Of a DNA stretch of 64,000 nucleotides, positions 33,101 through 45,029 are shown piece by piece; within the stretch, counting starts at the first letter, position 1, and every line of letters begins with the position of its first letter. The translations under genes and the position numbers were made by a program. The stretch covers positions 3,221,445 through 3,285,444 of the forward strand of contig NC_092541.1 of the NCBI RefSeq assembly GCF_037038585.1, given 5' to 3'. Source of the stretch: Patagioenas fasciata. Lineage: Eukaryota > Chordata > Aves > Columbiformes > Columbidae. Below the pieces are notes generated by a model. It ran no database searches. It saw only the letters and a list, made by a program, of their open reading frames with translations, and was not told the DNA's origin.

Positions 33101-33800
33101 AACGACCTCGGAATTTTTATCTGTGTTGAGAAACCTCTGCCTGGCCCCTCTGACTCATCCCGTCCCCCAAGGACCGGGGCACAGAGCGGCAGCGAGGGTC
33201 ACACGTGGGCACCACACACGCACGACACGACCTGCTGTGGATGGAAATCCCTCCAGCCGGGGCCGCAGCTTTGCTTTGGTTTCCCCCCTCTGCCACACTC
33301 CCCTTTCCTTAGGAAACAGCTCAAGAGGCACAAACCCCCGTCCCCAGAGCCCCCGTGGGGCTGTGGCAGCGGGATGCTGCTGGGAAGAGCCATGGGGTGC
33401 ATTGGGGACCATGGGGACCGCGATGGGACCTGCTCCTGCATCTCCAGGGACGTCGGGATGCAGTGGTTTTGCTCCCAGCTGCCTCTTCCATCCAGCGCTG
33501 AGAGGCCATTCCGTGATTTTTGCTGCATGTCGGTTAATTAAAACATCTCTGGCTGTTTGATGTGTGGGGGGATGTGACGGCATCGAGTCCCTGCAGGGCC
33601 TCGCCATCGCGTGCGAACCGAGGTGGTTCTGGGGCTGGGGAAGCGTTGGAGCCACGGGACCGAGTGTCCTGAAAGTGCTTCATGCCACCCAGGGACCCAT
33701 GGGCACTTGGTTTGGGCTGCCACTTCGGGTTTGTGTCCCTGAATGGCTGGTGCCTCCAAGGAGCATCCACTGCTTGGGTCAGGCAGGGGGTCAGTCCGCA
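30190..33800. other. Intergenic DNA with a strong candidate enhancer block
   Basis: No gene is recognisable. A TTTTACAG acceptor-like site near 30,660 precedes an open stretch without homology. The 32,400-32,930 block is listed separately. The G-rich run near 32,948-32,967 may form a quadruplex. Confidence 0.35.
32400..32930. promoter_or_regulatory. Candidate conserved enhancer block
   Basis: About 500 bases of AT-rich, low-CpG, non-repetitive sequence are sharply set off from GC-rich surroundings. Motifs include TTGTTAGTCAG, GACTTAATTC, GCATTAATGGG, TTATTATTATTAAGC, CAAATAATCC and TTTCATTAG. No open frame of note is present. This is the longest such block in the NGFR-NXPH3 interval and the best enhancer candidate there, by composition only. 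Confidence 0.42.
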
Positions 33801-33806
33801 TTCGCA

Positions 33807-33884
33807 GTGGGATCGGCCCCTCATTTGCTGTGGGATCGGCCCCCCATTTGCTGTGGGATCGGCCCCCCATTTGCTGTGGGATCC
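33807..33884 (+). repeat. Short tandem repeat, 23-bp unit
   Basis: Three full copies and one partial copy of a unit beginning GTGGGATCGGCCCC and ending CATTTGCT. Copies are nearly identical, suggesting a recent expansion. Confidence 0.9.
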
Positions 33885-36800
33885 CCATTCTCCCTTCACT
33901 TCCCAGGCAGAGCTGCTGCCTGCAGACCCCAAGGGACAGCCCTTGTTGTCCCCAACTGTCCCCAAACAGCATCTCCCAGAGCTTTAGCAAATCAAATGGC
34001 AAAACACATCCCCATTGCCATCCCCACCCGTGGGGTCTCATCCCAGGAAAACCCAGCGGTGAGACCTCATTCCAGAGACATCACTGCACCTGCAGAGCTC
34101 AGGGAAGATGTTTTTCTGAGGTTCCCCCCTCTCTGCCATCAGAAGCACCCAAATAACCAGCACCCTGTGGCTTCACACGATACCCGCGGCTCCAGGGATC
34201 CCCAGGTCCTGCTCTCGCTGCTCCTGCACCACCAACCACGATCTCTTTGCAAATTTGGGGTGGGACAAGTCTCACCTGGGCCAGCAGCAGCTTAAACCCA
34301 TTACCACCTCAATGACAGGGACCCAGGGGAAAGGAAAACAGCTTTATTAACCCTAATTGATGTGAACTCACAGACCTTTCCCTCCCGGATGCAGCGAGAG
34401 CTTCCCGGAAAATATTCCCTTCACCTTTCAGCCTCCTCCAAACCTCCACGTTAATTTAAAGCAAATTAAACTCTGGTTACACCTGGATCCCCCCGGCAGC
34501 ACCGCTGGGCCGGGGGGAGCGGGATGTCAGACCGTGGGAATCGCGGGTCAGGATGGTGTTTTGGGGCTGAGATGAAGCTGTCAGTAGCTGGGAGGGATTT
34601 TCTGCTCAGTTGGGGTTTTTACCGGAAGGAGGATAAATGTCCATGAGCTTTTCTGGGGGAAAAAACCGCCAGCTGATGATGAAGACAAGTCCGTTTGGTT
34701 TTACTGCTCCATAAATCAGCCCTCGGGCCCCCGGATCACCTCGGGTAAATCATCACCTCCCCTCACACAAACCCAGCACCGGGGCGGGGGGGAATAGAAT
34801 GAAACATTATCCCGTTTGCCATCCCCGCTCCCCCGGGAGGAGGTGTCGGGCGTCCATGAAAGTCCCTGCACACACTCACCGCTCCAGCTCTGCGCAGCCG
34901 ACACTTCCCCTGCTTCCCGTCAGCTGCAAACTCTCCGGTTCCCAACAAGAGGAAGAAACAAATAAATAAAAGCTGCTATAAAAACAGCCACGATCTGCGA
35001 AGATTTGGGGGTGAAATGGAAACCCAGCTTCCTGTTTATCAAAAAAACCACACGGGAGGGGAACATTTTGGAAGAGCTTTAAGCCAATCCGTGTCCTGAG
35101 CTGCCTTTGCAGCAGTGGCCTCGGGGTTGGGAGACAGAACAGCTGGAGCAAGGGGGCAGCACCTGAGCTGGGACAGAGGGCGCGGGGGCTGCGCTCCCGA
35201 GGGGATCCGAACCAGATCAATGCACGTCTAGTCAGAGGTGAGAGGTAAATCCATTAAAATACACTTAGTAGACACCATCCGCAGGGCTGGTGAGAAGCTG
35301 AAGGCAAGAAATCACGGTAAAACAGCCCCTGGAAGACACATAACAGGAGAGAGACGCGTCCGAGAGCCGATAAGTGTCCGTGCGTGGGGCTGAGCTCTGC
35401 GGGGAGCAGCTCTGGGTCTGGAGGCAGCGACCGCGAGGGGATCGATTGGCTTCTTCGGCGCCCGGATCCCAAAAGTGCAGGGAGCTGAAGTGGTTTTCTT
35501 GAAGTGCTTTAGGAAGTGTGAACAGGGCAGTGGTTGCACACCAGCAGGGCCGGTTTGTGCTCGGACTACAGGCACTTTGCACCTTTTGGTTGTCTTTGCA
35601 AAGCAAATGAAGCAGCAGAGCTCTGCCCCAGACCTGCGGTCCCACGAGACGGAGGGGACGCGCGGGGAAAAGCAACTGCAGGAGCTTTTCCCTTTGTTTT
35701 GGTTGCAGCCCTGGCTGGGAGGGACGAGGAGACGCTGCTCACGGAGCCGCCAGCACCCCGAGGGAGTTGAACTGAATCAATTCTGTCACCGTATCACGTT
35801 TGCGGCTCTTCCCCATCACAGGGACAGCTGGACGGGGCTGTGACACCGAGCGGGGCCACCAGCTGCCCCCACCTGCCCGCGTGGCATCGCCATTCGCCGC
35901 GGCGGTGACGGCTGCGATGGCCGAGTGTGAGCATTGCGACTTCAAAGGGAAAAATAAAAGCAGGAGGAACAAAGGGCACCCTCCTCCCGACCCGAGGGGT
36001 GCCCGGTGCGCGGGTCACGCTGCTGATTGCGGAGCAGGGACGGCGCTGGCAGCGCTCCCAGTGCTGGCGTCACCCCCGGCTCTGCGCTGGGACCACCCGG
36101 TGCCAGGACCCCAGGCAGGCTCCAGGATGGATCCCACCACCCGCAGCACCCGGAGCACCCACACACCCAATTAACAGGGCAGAGTCACCAGCTGAGCCGC
36201 TCCGCAGCCCCTCGTGTCCCCACGCTGCTGTGACAGCCACCAGCACTGCGTGTCACAGACAGGCCTCCCGAACCACAGCCTAAGCCTAGTTAAGTCAAGC
36301 TCAACCTCAGCCTCTCCTCCAGGGCCTTTCTGTGAGTGCGAGGCACGGCCAGGCCCCCGAGCACTCATGTAAACACTTGGTTCCTCCAGAAAAAAACAGT
36401 GACTCATGTGGCCCACACTATTTATTTTTCTAAGACCATTTCTTCTACCCTAGCACTGCAGATTCTGCTTTTGACACCCGCTTGCTCTCGGAGCCCGGAA
36501 GGCGCGAGCCCGCGGTGTCACCTCTCCGCACAGTCCCCGGCTGGGGACAGGCTGCCCATGCAGGCCAGATGTGGAACACAGCAGGACGGGAATCCAGGAA
36601 TGGCCTCGATCATCCCCGATGCTCTTGCTGCATCTTCCCAGCAGCGCTGCCTCCTGCACGTCTTCCCCAGCCCCGTTATTTGCTTCTCCCCCTCATCCTG
36701 ACCCCCCCAGGGGCTGGGGCTCCCACCCTCCCCCAGCCCATCAGGACTGCAGGACTTGGGGGGCTCAGAGGAGAACCAGGCGTCTTGCTGCCAATTCATG

Positions 36801-39800
36801 TTATTCTTGGCCCCCTTGACGAAGGCAAGAGGGGAATCTGCCGCCCACGGAGAGGAGGCTGGGAGGCCGGGCTGATGGCGAGAGCAGACGCTGGGAACCG
36901 AACAGCCCGGAACGACAGAACATCTGGAACCGAACAGCCGGGAATGACAGAACATCTGGCCAGGAGCAGCCGCAGCCACCCGGGCACGGTGGCCAAACGC
37001 CAGCCTGGGCACCGAGGGCTCCCGCAGCACGTGCTGCGTCCCCTGCCCTGGACACAACCCCACAAGCTCTGCAGGGTCTGGGGCTGTGTCCCCACGTCCC
37101 CAGGCCCCCCAGGGCCGCTCAGTGTCCTGGGGAAGCTGACGGTGTTGGGGGCTCATCTCCATCACCCCCATCGCTCTCCAAAAGCGGCTGCTGCTGGGAA
37201 CAAGGTGGATTTCATCAGCTGAGCCTGGGGATGAGCATCTCCCTGCTCAGCCCGTTCCTGGAAAACACTCAGCTCTCACCAGGGATTGCTCAAACAAGCA
37301 GGGCTGTCCCTGGACCATTTCCTCAGAAAGAGATACCCGGAGGAACCCCACGCCTGTTGTCCCGGGGTGGCATCGTGTTCGACCCTGCAAACACCAAGGG
37401 ATCTCACTTTGCAAACCCTCCTTCTGCCACAGCCCGTCCCTGGGGGTCTGCGGAGCTGCAGCTGGGGAGGGGTCAGTCCCCTCGTGGTCGGTGTCACCCT
37501 CCGGTATTTCCAGACCCACCTATTCCCAGACACAGGCAGGGAGGAGCGGGACGTCGCTCTCTCCCCCGCGTTCCCAGGACGGCTCTTTGGGCTGGGAAGA
37601 GACCGGCTGCGTTTGCTCAGCCAAACCCCCAGATTTGGCTCAGCGAGAAGGTTCAGCTGTCCCCCAGCCAAGGGGGCTGGAAACACGGGCTCCAGCCAGA
37701 CACACGCATGTGGATGAGCCCCCTGGACCCCACAGCCCAGCCGAGGTGCCCACCAAGCCCCACACCGGGGCCACGGGAGGGTCCGGAGCTGCGGTGGTGG
37801 CCACGACCCCGAGCGACGCAGGGTGGCAGCCAAATCCTCGGTGAACCCCCTGGGAGCTCCAGCCAGCACAGAACATAAAGGATAAAGCCATCGATTGAGG
37901 GACAGTGGCCCCGGCGCCTGCCCCTCGGCACAGGGCACCGCCAGCCCTTGACTCATGTCTCCAGACACTTCAAAGGGCTCTTTGTCTGCCCCCAGCACCG
38001 GCCGCTTGCCTGGGGGGACAGCGGCATTAGCCCACCCTTGGGGACACTGCAGGGCTTGGTGACAGTAGGGACGGGGCCGTGTGCGCACAGGGACCTCCTG
38101 CACGTCCCCACAGCTCCGCTCGCCCGCACCAAGCGCAGACCCATCCGGAGGGGCTGAATACGTGTCCCCCAACACTGAGCCAACACGTGTGGAGCCGTCA
38201 GCCCGGACCCCCCAGCCAGCCCATGCACCCGGGAGCTGATCCCTCTGAGGGTCCCTGCCGCTCTCACAGCCCCAGCCTGTCATTATTTAATTGATCCTTG
38301 GATAAAGTCCTACACATTCCCAGCTTCCCTGGGAGGTTTGGATTCCCCCCGCTTTGGCATCAGCTGTGTTCTCCCTGCGGGGCCGGGGGAGCGCAGCCGG
38401 AATCGGATTGCAACCTTCGCACGTTTCCAGGCGTTTGGAGCCGCGATTCCCACCACGAAGGCTGGAAAGCTGCATCTGCCGGGGCCACCTAAACGGAACC
38501 GCACGGCAGCAGCGCAACGCCAGGAGTCGGAGACAGGGAGACGCCGGGGTGACCCGCGGGTGGGAACAGCATGGGGACACGGGCACAGCGTGGGGACACG
38601 GGCAGTCCGGGTGTAACACGGCCAGTCCGGGGGCTCTTGAAAAGGAGATGAAAGATGTTCAGAGCCGGAAAAGAGAAGAGGAATTTGAAACCTCAGGGCA
38701 GAGAGGACAGCGATGCTGCCGCGGGGCTGGGGCTGAGTTATACCCGCTGCAAATGGGGGGAAAATCATCGCCATTTCCAATGAAACAGGAGCTCCTGCTG
38801 TATGGGGCTGTGCAACTAAACACGCTGTTCCAGGGAAAAAAAATCCCACAGAAACACTTAAAATATTTGCATTAAATACCCAACAAGCCTATCAGGATTA
38901 ATAGCATTACAGTAAATTCCAGACAAATTAATAACCATTAGGCCGTCACGTAAAAGCACTCCTGGAGCTGGCTGGCCTCAGCCTCCCTGTAAATCACGGT
39001 GCTATCAGTAGCCTCTGCTCACAACCTGGAGCTCCTTGTGCCAGCGGTACCAACAGAACCACCCGGATGCGCCGTGTGACGCAGGATGAAGCTCCTCTTC
39101 ACTTGTCACAAATAAAAGACACCAAGACTCCATACTATATTGCATATAGCTTTTTTTTTTGGATTTATAGTATTTCTTGCAATGCAAAAGCAGCAGGATG
39201 AAGGTGTTTGGGAGCTCAGCTCTCACCTCTGTGCTGTTCCCACAGGACAAAGCTCTCGGAATGGTGCCCGGGGGAAGATGCTCTGGGGTTAGTGGAGCAC
39301 TGGGGAGGATGCAGCTGATTTCCAGCTGCCATAAATTCACTGCACGATCTTCCCCGATTAATCCACCGCCCTGGCTCGGTTCCCTCCCCGTTCCCACCCA
39401 CCAAAGCAGTTTTGCATCCCGGGATTTGTCCCGTCGCCTGCGCGCAGCTGGTCCCGACCCCATCCCACAGCAGGGACGGGCGTTTGTCCCCACTGCTGCC
39501 ACCGGGACAGGCCCCTCCAGCCTCGGCTCCCGAATGCAGAGAGGATGAGAAAAAACATCCCAAAACCATAAAGGATGAGCAGAAGTGGGTGCGGAGAGGG
39601 AGAATTGACATCTCCACAGCAATTACACCACATCTCCCGCCGACCTCTGCCACGCTCAGTCCCAGAGATTAATTACCAGGGTTAATCACGGCTGTAATAA
39701 CTGGCTTAGTCAGCATTACCACACACTCATCCTGCAGTGTCTTACCTGGAAAAACAACCCCTGGTTTTCCCTGCCTGTTCACCACACCGGGCTGGAGGAG

Positions 39801-40640
39801 CTCCCACCTCCCTCAAAGGGCTTTTTTCAGCGTGATTTACCTGCTTTTTTCAGGTGATTGCTGTTTTTCCCCTGCCCCCCCGCTGCTGTTGGGTGCAAGG
39901 AGGCTCCCATAGGCACCTTGTCACCCCCAAAACTTGTCATTGTCCCCACACAGGGACCCACGGGGTCACCATGACTCCCCTCGGCAGAGCTGCAGTTTCA
40001 CCCTGGTAGCATAGAGCAAAGAGATCGCCAAGGCTCGGTTTCCCACCTAAGGGTTGGCTGACGCTCAGACAGATGTTTTCTATAAATAACGAAATAAGGA
40101 GCACACAAGCTGCAGAAATAGGGGAAGCAAACCCAATTAGGTTGGAAAAATTATTTGCCAGGCTTGCAAAAGGCCTGTGGTTAATCAGCTCGCAGGGTAC
40201 GTCTCTATTAAAATAACAGAGAGATTCAGGGTCAGCCCCTGCTTTGGGGCAAAGCCCGGCCATGGGGCAGGGAAACGCATCCCCAGCCCCGTCTACGTCC
40301 ACTTCAGAAACAAGAATGTCAACATTTGAGCCAGAAAAGGGGATTTGCCAAGGGAAGAATGGGAAAACAGCTTTGGAGTTTGTTTGATTTCCTATAACTA
40401 TGATTGATTTTCTCCCGTTGCTCTCTCGGATTTTGGCTCCGGATCGGGGCTCCCCGGGGACCGGCCTGCAGTGTAGCTTTCACTTAAATGGGCTATTTGT
40501 TGCTTTAACTTGCTAAAACCTCAAAAGCCACAACAGGGCTGGGTTGTACAAGCTGTTTCTTTCCTGTCTCAGGTCAAGCGCCAGCGGCACCGTGGGCTCG
40601 GTCGCTTTATGCCGGTGCGGTTTGGGCTTTCAAAGAGCCC
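33885..40640. other. Intergenic DNA with scattered AT-rich islands, no gene seen
   Basis: Candidate regulatory islands by composition: 34,330-34,480 (CCCTAATTGATG, CGTTAATTTAAAGC), 34,920-35,060, 38,865-39,000 (GGATTAATAGCATTAC, AATTAATAACC), 39,655-39,740 (GATTAATTACC, GGTTAATCACGGC) and 40,060-40,230 (CCAATTAGG, GGTTAATCAGC). The remaining sequence is GC-rich with overlapping spurious frames. Confidence 0.35.
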
Positions 40641-40644
40641 CCGC

Positions 40645-40723
40645 GATTTGGGGGTTTGTGATTTGGGCGGTTTGTGATTTGGGCGGTTTGTGACTTGGGG
40701 GGTTTGTGACTTGGGGGGTTTGC
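40645..40723 (+). repeat. Short tandem repeat, 16-bp unit
   Basis: Five copies of GATTTGGGCGGTTTGT, with the last two as GACTTGGGGGGTTTG. The small array has little divergence. Confidence 0.9.
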
Positions 40724-43700
40724 CATGGGCCAGCTCAGGATCCCTGGAAAGCAGCCCCAACTCCCTCATGCAAAAGCCTTTAAAATAGTAGAGAAAGCCT
40801 GTGTGAGACACAGATTCAGCCTCCAGATTTGTTTCTTGCTGCTGAATCAGAGAAAGAAATTAACCAGAAACTGAAAAAAAGGACAGAGAAATCTTCTCAT
40901 GAAGTCATTGAACCAGGGCTGGAAACCATCCGAAAGGCTCGGCTCCATGGCCGAGGCCGGCAAAGCTGAGCTCTGGGCTCCTGTCCCCGCTCCAAGGGCT
41001 CCTTATGCATTTTGCATTAAGCAGTAATTGGGTAAAACGCATAAGCAGGCGCTGGTGGGGGAAGGAGCCCCGGGGCGCATGGGGGTTGGTATGGATCTCA
41101 CCCCACCCGGAGAAGGCCCCCGAGCCCCCCCAGGACCTATATTTGCCCAAGTTTTGGTGCATTTTCCTGGCTGCTCGCCGGTCTGGGTTGTCACCCCAAA
41201 AAAGCATCCCCAGCACCCCATGGCTCAGCTTTGACTGCGCTTCATCAGGAGGAAAATGAAGTCTTGCATTCGCTGGGAGACTTTCTGACTCAACAAACCC
41301 CCTGTCCTGCCGTGAATCGCCCCCTTTGCTGCTGCAGGAGCTCGGGGCGATGGGACCGGGGCCTCCGGCCGCTCCATCGCGGGTCAGGGCACCCATGGAC
41401 CCGGAGCCTCCTGCTGCAAACCAGCCCGGATCCACCCGCTGCTGCGCGCTGGCTGGAGCACTAATTAGGAAAGACGCATCGTTATCCGAAGCGCGGTTTT
41501 CTAAGAGCGAATCCATCTGGGTTGCTCCCTGGGGAGGCCGAGCTTGTCAACGCCAGCGTGCACAACGCACCGGGCTCTGCCCCTTCCCAAACACGGGTCT
41601 GGCCATGGGAAAGGGGTTCGGGGAGAGCAAAGGGGGTGGTTTGGGGGTAAACCGGGCCATATCGCCCCAGCAAAGCAGTGCAGAGCACAGCGCCGCAGCC
41701 TCTTTGCTCATCAAAAGCTGCTTTCCCGCCCCCCCGCGACCTCTCAGCCCTCTCCAGCAGAGCAGGAAGGCTCCAACCCAGTGAGCTGAAAAGCAGAGCC
41801 GCAAGAAAGGCAGAAATTCCCCCAAAGGCTCAAACCAGCAAAGCTGCAGCCCCGGGGGTGGGAAGGGGCTCATCAATCACAGCCCTGCCAGCCCCAGGAC
41901 CAGGACCCGCTGCCCGTGCGACCCCGGCCCCTCCGCGGGGACACGGCCGGGCTGGAAGCGCAGCTGTCGAGGGGCAGATTTGCAGCTTTAGGGCTGGATT
42001 TGTTGCTTTTCGGTGGGGAAAAGGCAGCGGGAGGGTCAGGGGTGAGCGGTGGGGCACACGCAGTCGCTGCAGCGTTTTCATGGGGGGCTCCGGACGGTGC
42101 TGGGTCGTGGGGAAGAGCCCAAGCACAACGTGGGGCTGGGTTGAACACAAACCTGTCTGGCTGCTCTCAGCCTGCAGACCCTGTGTGTGAACCCAAAGCT
42201 CTCGTGCTCTGGGTGACCCCCCAGGAAGGTCAGAGCCCCCCTGGCAGCCCAGGGGACCGGGCTGGGCAGGCTCAGCTCATCCTGTTGCTACCGAGCTGCA
42301 AGGAAGGGGCTGAGAAGGCAAAGTGCCCCCCGCTGCTCAGCCCCACGGCCAGATCCCCCCAGACCCCCCAGCTCTGCCCTGTCGAGCCCAAAACACCTGG
42401 TCCAGGCTCCATTCCACGGGCAACCCGATCCGCGGGGCGGAAAGCGGCTCCGGCCAAGCCCACAGGCCGGGGGGGCCGCCCCCGCCTTGGCCCCCACCCA
42501 GGCGGCTGATGGGGTGCGAGCGCTGGAGCCGCAGCACCGAACACCTGCCCCCCCCAGCCCTCCACCGCCCCCGCACGGGCTGCTAATAGAATACATTTCT
42601 AACGATTACGAGGACATTTTGGGGCACGGGGGGGCATTAGCCAAGCCTGTGAGAGCACCCAGCCGCCCCCCAGGACCGTCAGCTGCTGCCACGCTTCGCA
42701 AAAATGCGTTTCCATGAAATCAGGTTAGCAAAGCCATCTGAAGGCTGGCCCAGCGCTTTCTGCCTCCCCGATTTGCTGCTCGGGGGCTTTTTTTGGCCTC
42801 TTGTGCATCCAGACTCAACCGGCACGGAGCGCGATGTGCACGCCGGGTCTCTCCTGTCCCTGTGCGAGCGGCTCCGTCCCAGCCAGAGCCATCGTGGCGG
42901 TTTTACCGATCAATTTAATTCCATTCAGCGCTGCCGGGTGCTGGGGCGAGAGACTCGGGCGGCTGCAAGCTGAGCAGTTTCGGTGCCAGCAGATCCTATC
43001 GTGTTGATGTTGCCTGTTGGCAACGATGGGACCGGGATGTAAATACGGGGCATGACCCAGGGAAACGTCACCGGGACACGAACCCTTTTCATCTCCAATT
43101 TATCAGCTCAGCTCAGCCCTGGGCAGCCGGCGGCATCGCCGATTGCTGAGCCCAGCAGAAACGGGCTGCTAATCCCATCCTGCTCTGCGGGAGATGGAAC
43201 CAGGTCCTCCAGCACCGCCCTGCCCTGCAGCACCACGCTAAAGGACCTTTAGTCAGTAAAGGCCATTTTTGGCCCCGAGGTTGGTGGTTTTGGGGTGCTG
43301 GGGCTGTAGCGGCTGCCTGCAGATGTTCTACTGTCCCATGGGATGATTTGCAGGTAAAATTAAAACCATGCTTTGAGAAAAACCCTGCACTCTCCACCCA
43401 AAACGCACGGAAGGGCTGATGGCTCCAGCCCTCCCCTCCTCACAAACACTCCCTTGCCACAGCTTTGTTTCCCTGGGGTGATTTCTTTTCCCCGAGAGAG
43501 TCCAGTTGCCTCTTTAGTTATTTTTATGAGGTTATTTGCAGCCTCGGAGGGTTGGAAGGGAAAGCAGAGCCACCCATCCCCAGCTGGGGCTTGGGGACAA
43601 CACCGGCCAGAGCGGAGCCCCTCGGGACAGCCAGACGTGACACCCTCCTCCCAGCACCAACGGGACCCGTTTCCAACCCCCCAGAGCAGAAGCAAGAAAT

Positions 43701-44480
43701 CTCTTTTCTCTCCCATTTGGCCAGAGAAAAATAATGGAGCCAACACAGAGAAACCCAAAGGAGATGAAGAAACATCAAAACCCCCTGTACTGCAGCAAAG
43801 CAGGACCCGCTCACCCCCACCCGGCCCCCAGTTTTCCCAGGATAAAGCTGATTTTTGCTTACAGAACGGTGCATCCCCAGCCACATCGCGAGACGTGGGG
43901 CTGCAGCTCCCCCTAAACCCCTGGTTAGCCCTGGGTTTGGGCAAAGCCTTGCCAAACCGACTCCTGAGGAAACCCCACAGGTGTCTGCAAGAGAAAAAGG
44001 GAGTGGGAAGGACCAGGAAGGGCTGCAGGGGGACACAGAGCAGCTCAGGCTGTACGTCCCTCTTAATCAACACCTGAATTAATTCTCCGCAGCTGTCAGG
44101 CGTTTGCAGGCTGGGGCTGCACTCCTGGCTCTCTGTGCCAGCTGCCCTCCCCGACCCCGCTCTCCGCTGTCTCTCCAGAGCATCCTCTCCCCACCCAGCA
44201 TTGGGATATTTTGGTTTTGGCACTCACGTTCCTGACAGCGCCGCTTCACGTGCACGTTCCTCCCGCTCTGCAGCACGGGGGGCTGGGGGGGCCCTGGGCA
44301 TCTCCGTCCTGCGGCGTCTGCTCCTCCACAAACCAAGTCCCTTCCCATCGGTGACGAAGCCTCTGACACCAGCCTGGTGTCCTGTGAAAGCCACTGGGAC
44401 CCCACAGGCTGCATCTCCTGTGTTGCTGCCTCTGTGTGCAGGGATGTCTGCGGTGGGTACCAGAGGAAGGTGCCCAGTGT
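40724..44480. other. Intergenic DNA, no gene seen
   Basis: Mostly GC-rich. A small AT-richer island at 42,895-42,935 (TTTACCGATCAATTTAATTCC) is the only compact candidate element noticed. Several long open frames exist on both strands, but they overlap each other and match no known family. Confidence 0.35.
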
Positions 44481-45028
44481 CACCCATCGCAGACACCATC
44501 AAACCCACCACAGACACCGGCAAACCCACCGCAGACACCAGCATCACCCACTGCAGACACCATCAAACCCACCGCAGACACCAGCATCACCCACTGCAGA
44601 CACCATCAAACCCACCGCAGACACCGGCAAACCCACCGCAGACACCAGCATCACTCATCACGGACACCAGCATCACCCATCGCAGACACCAGCATCACCC
44701 ATCACGGACACCAGCATCACCCATCACGGACACCAGCATCACCCATTGCAGACACCAGCATCACCCATCACGGACACCAGCATCACCCATCACAGCCACC
44801 AGCATCACCCATCACAGACACCAGCATCACCCATCACGGACACCAGCATCACCCATCACAGACACCAGCATCACCCATCACGGACACCAGCATCACCCAT
44901 CACAGACACCAGCATCACCCATCACGGACACCAGCGTCACCCATCACGGACACCAGCATCACCCATCGCAGACACTGCAAACCGACCCCAGACACCGGCA
45001 AACCCACTGCAGACACCGGCAAACCCTC
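44481..45028 (+). repeat. Minisatellite, 22-bp unit
   Basis: About 25 copies of a 22-base unit made of CACGGACACCAGCATC followed by ACCCAT. Variants have CGCAGACACC or CATCAAACCC in the first and last few units. The centre is the most homogeneous, as expected for expansion from within. Plus-strand open frames rich in His, Thr and Pro are artefacts of the repeat. Confidence 0.94.
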
Positions 45029-45029
45029 C

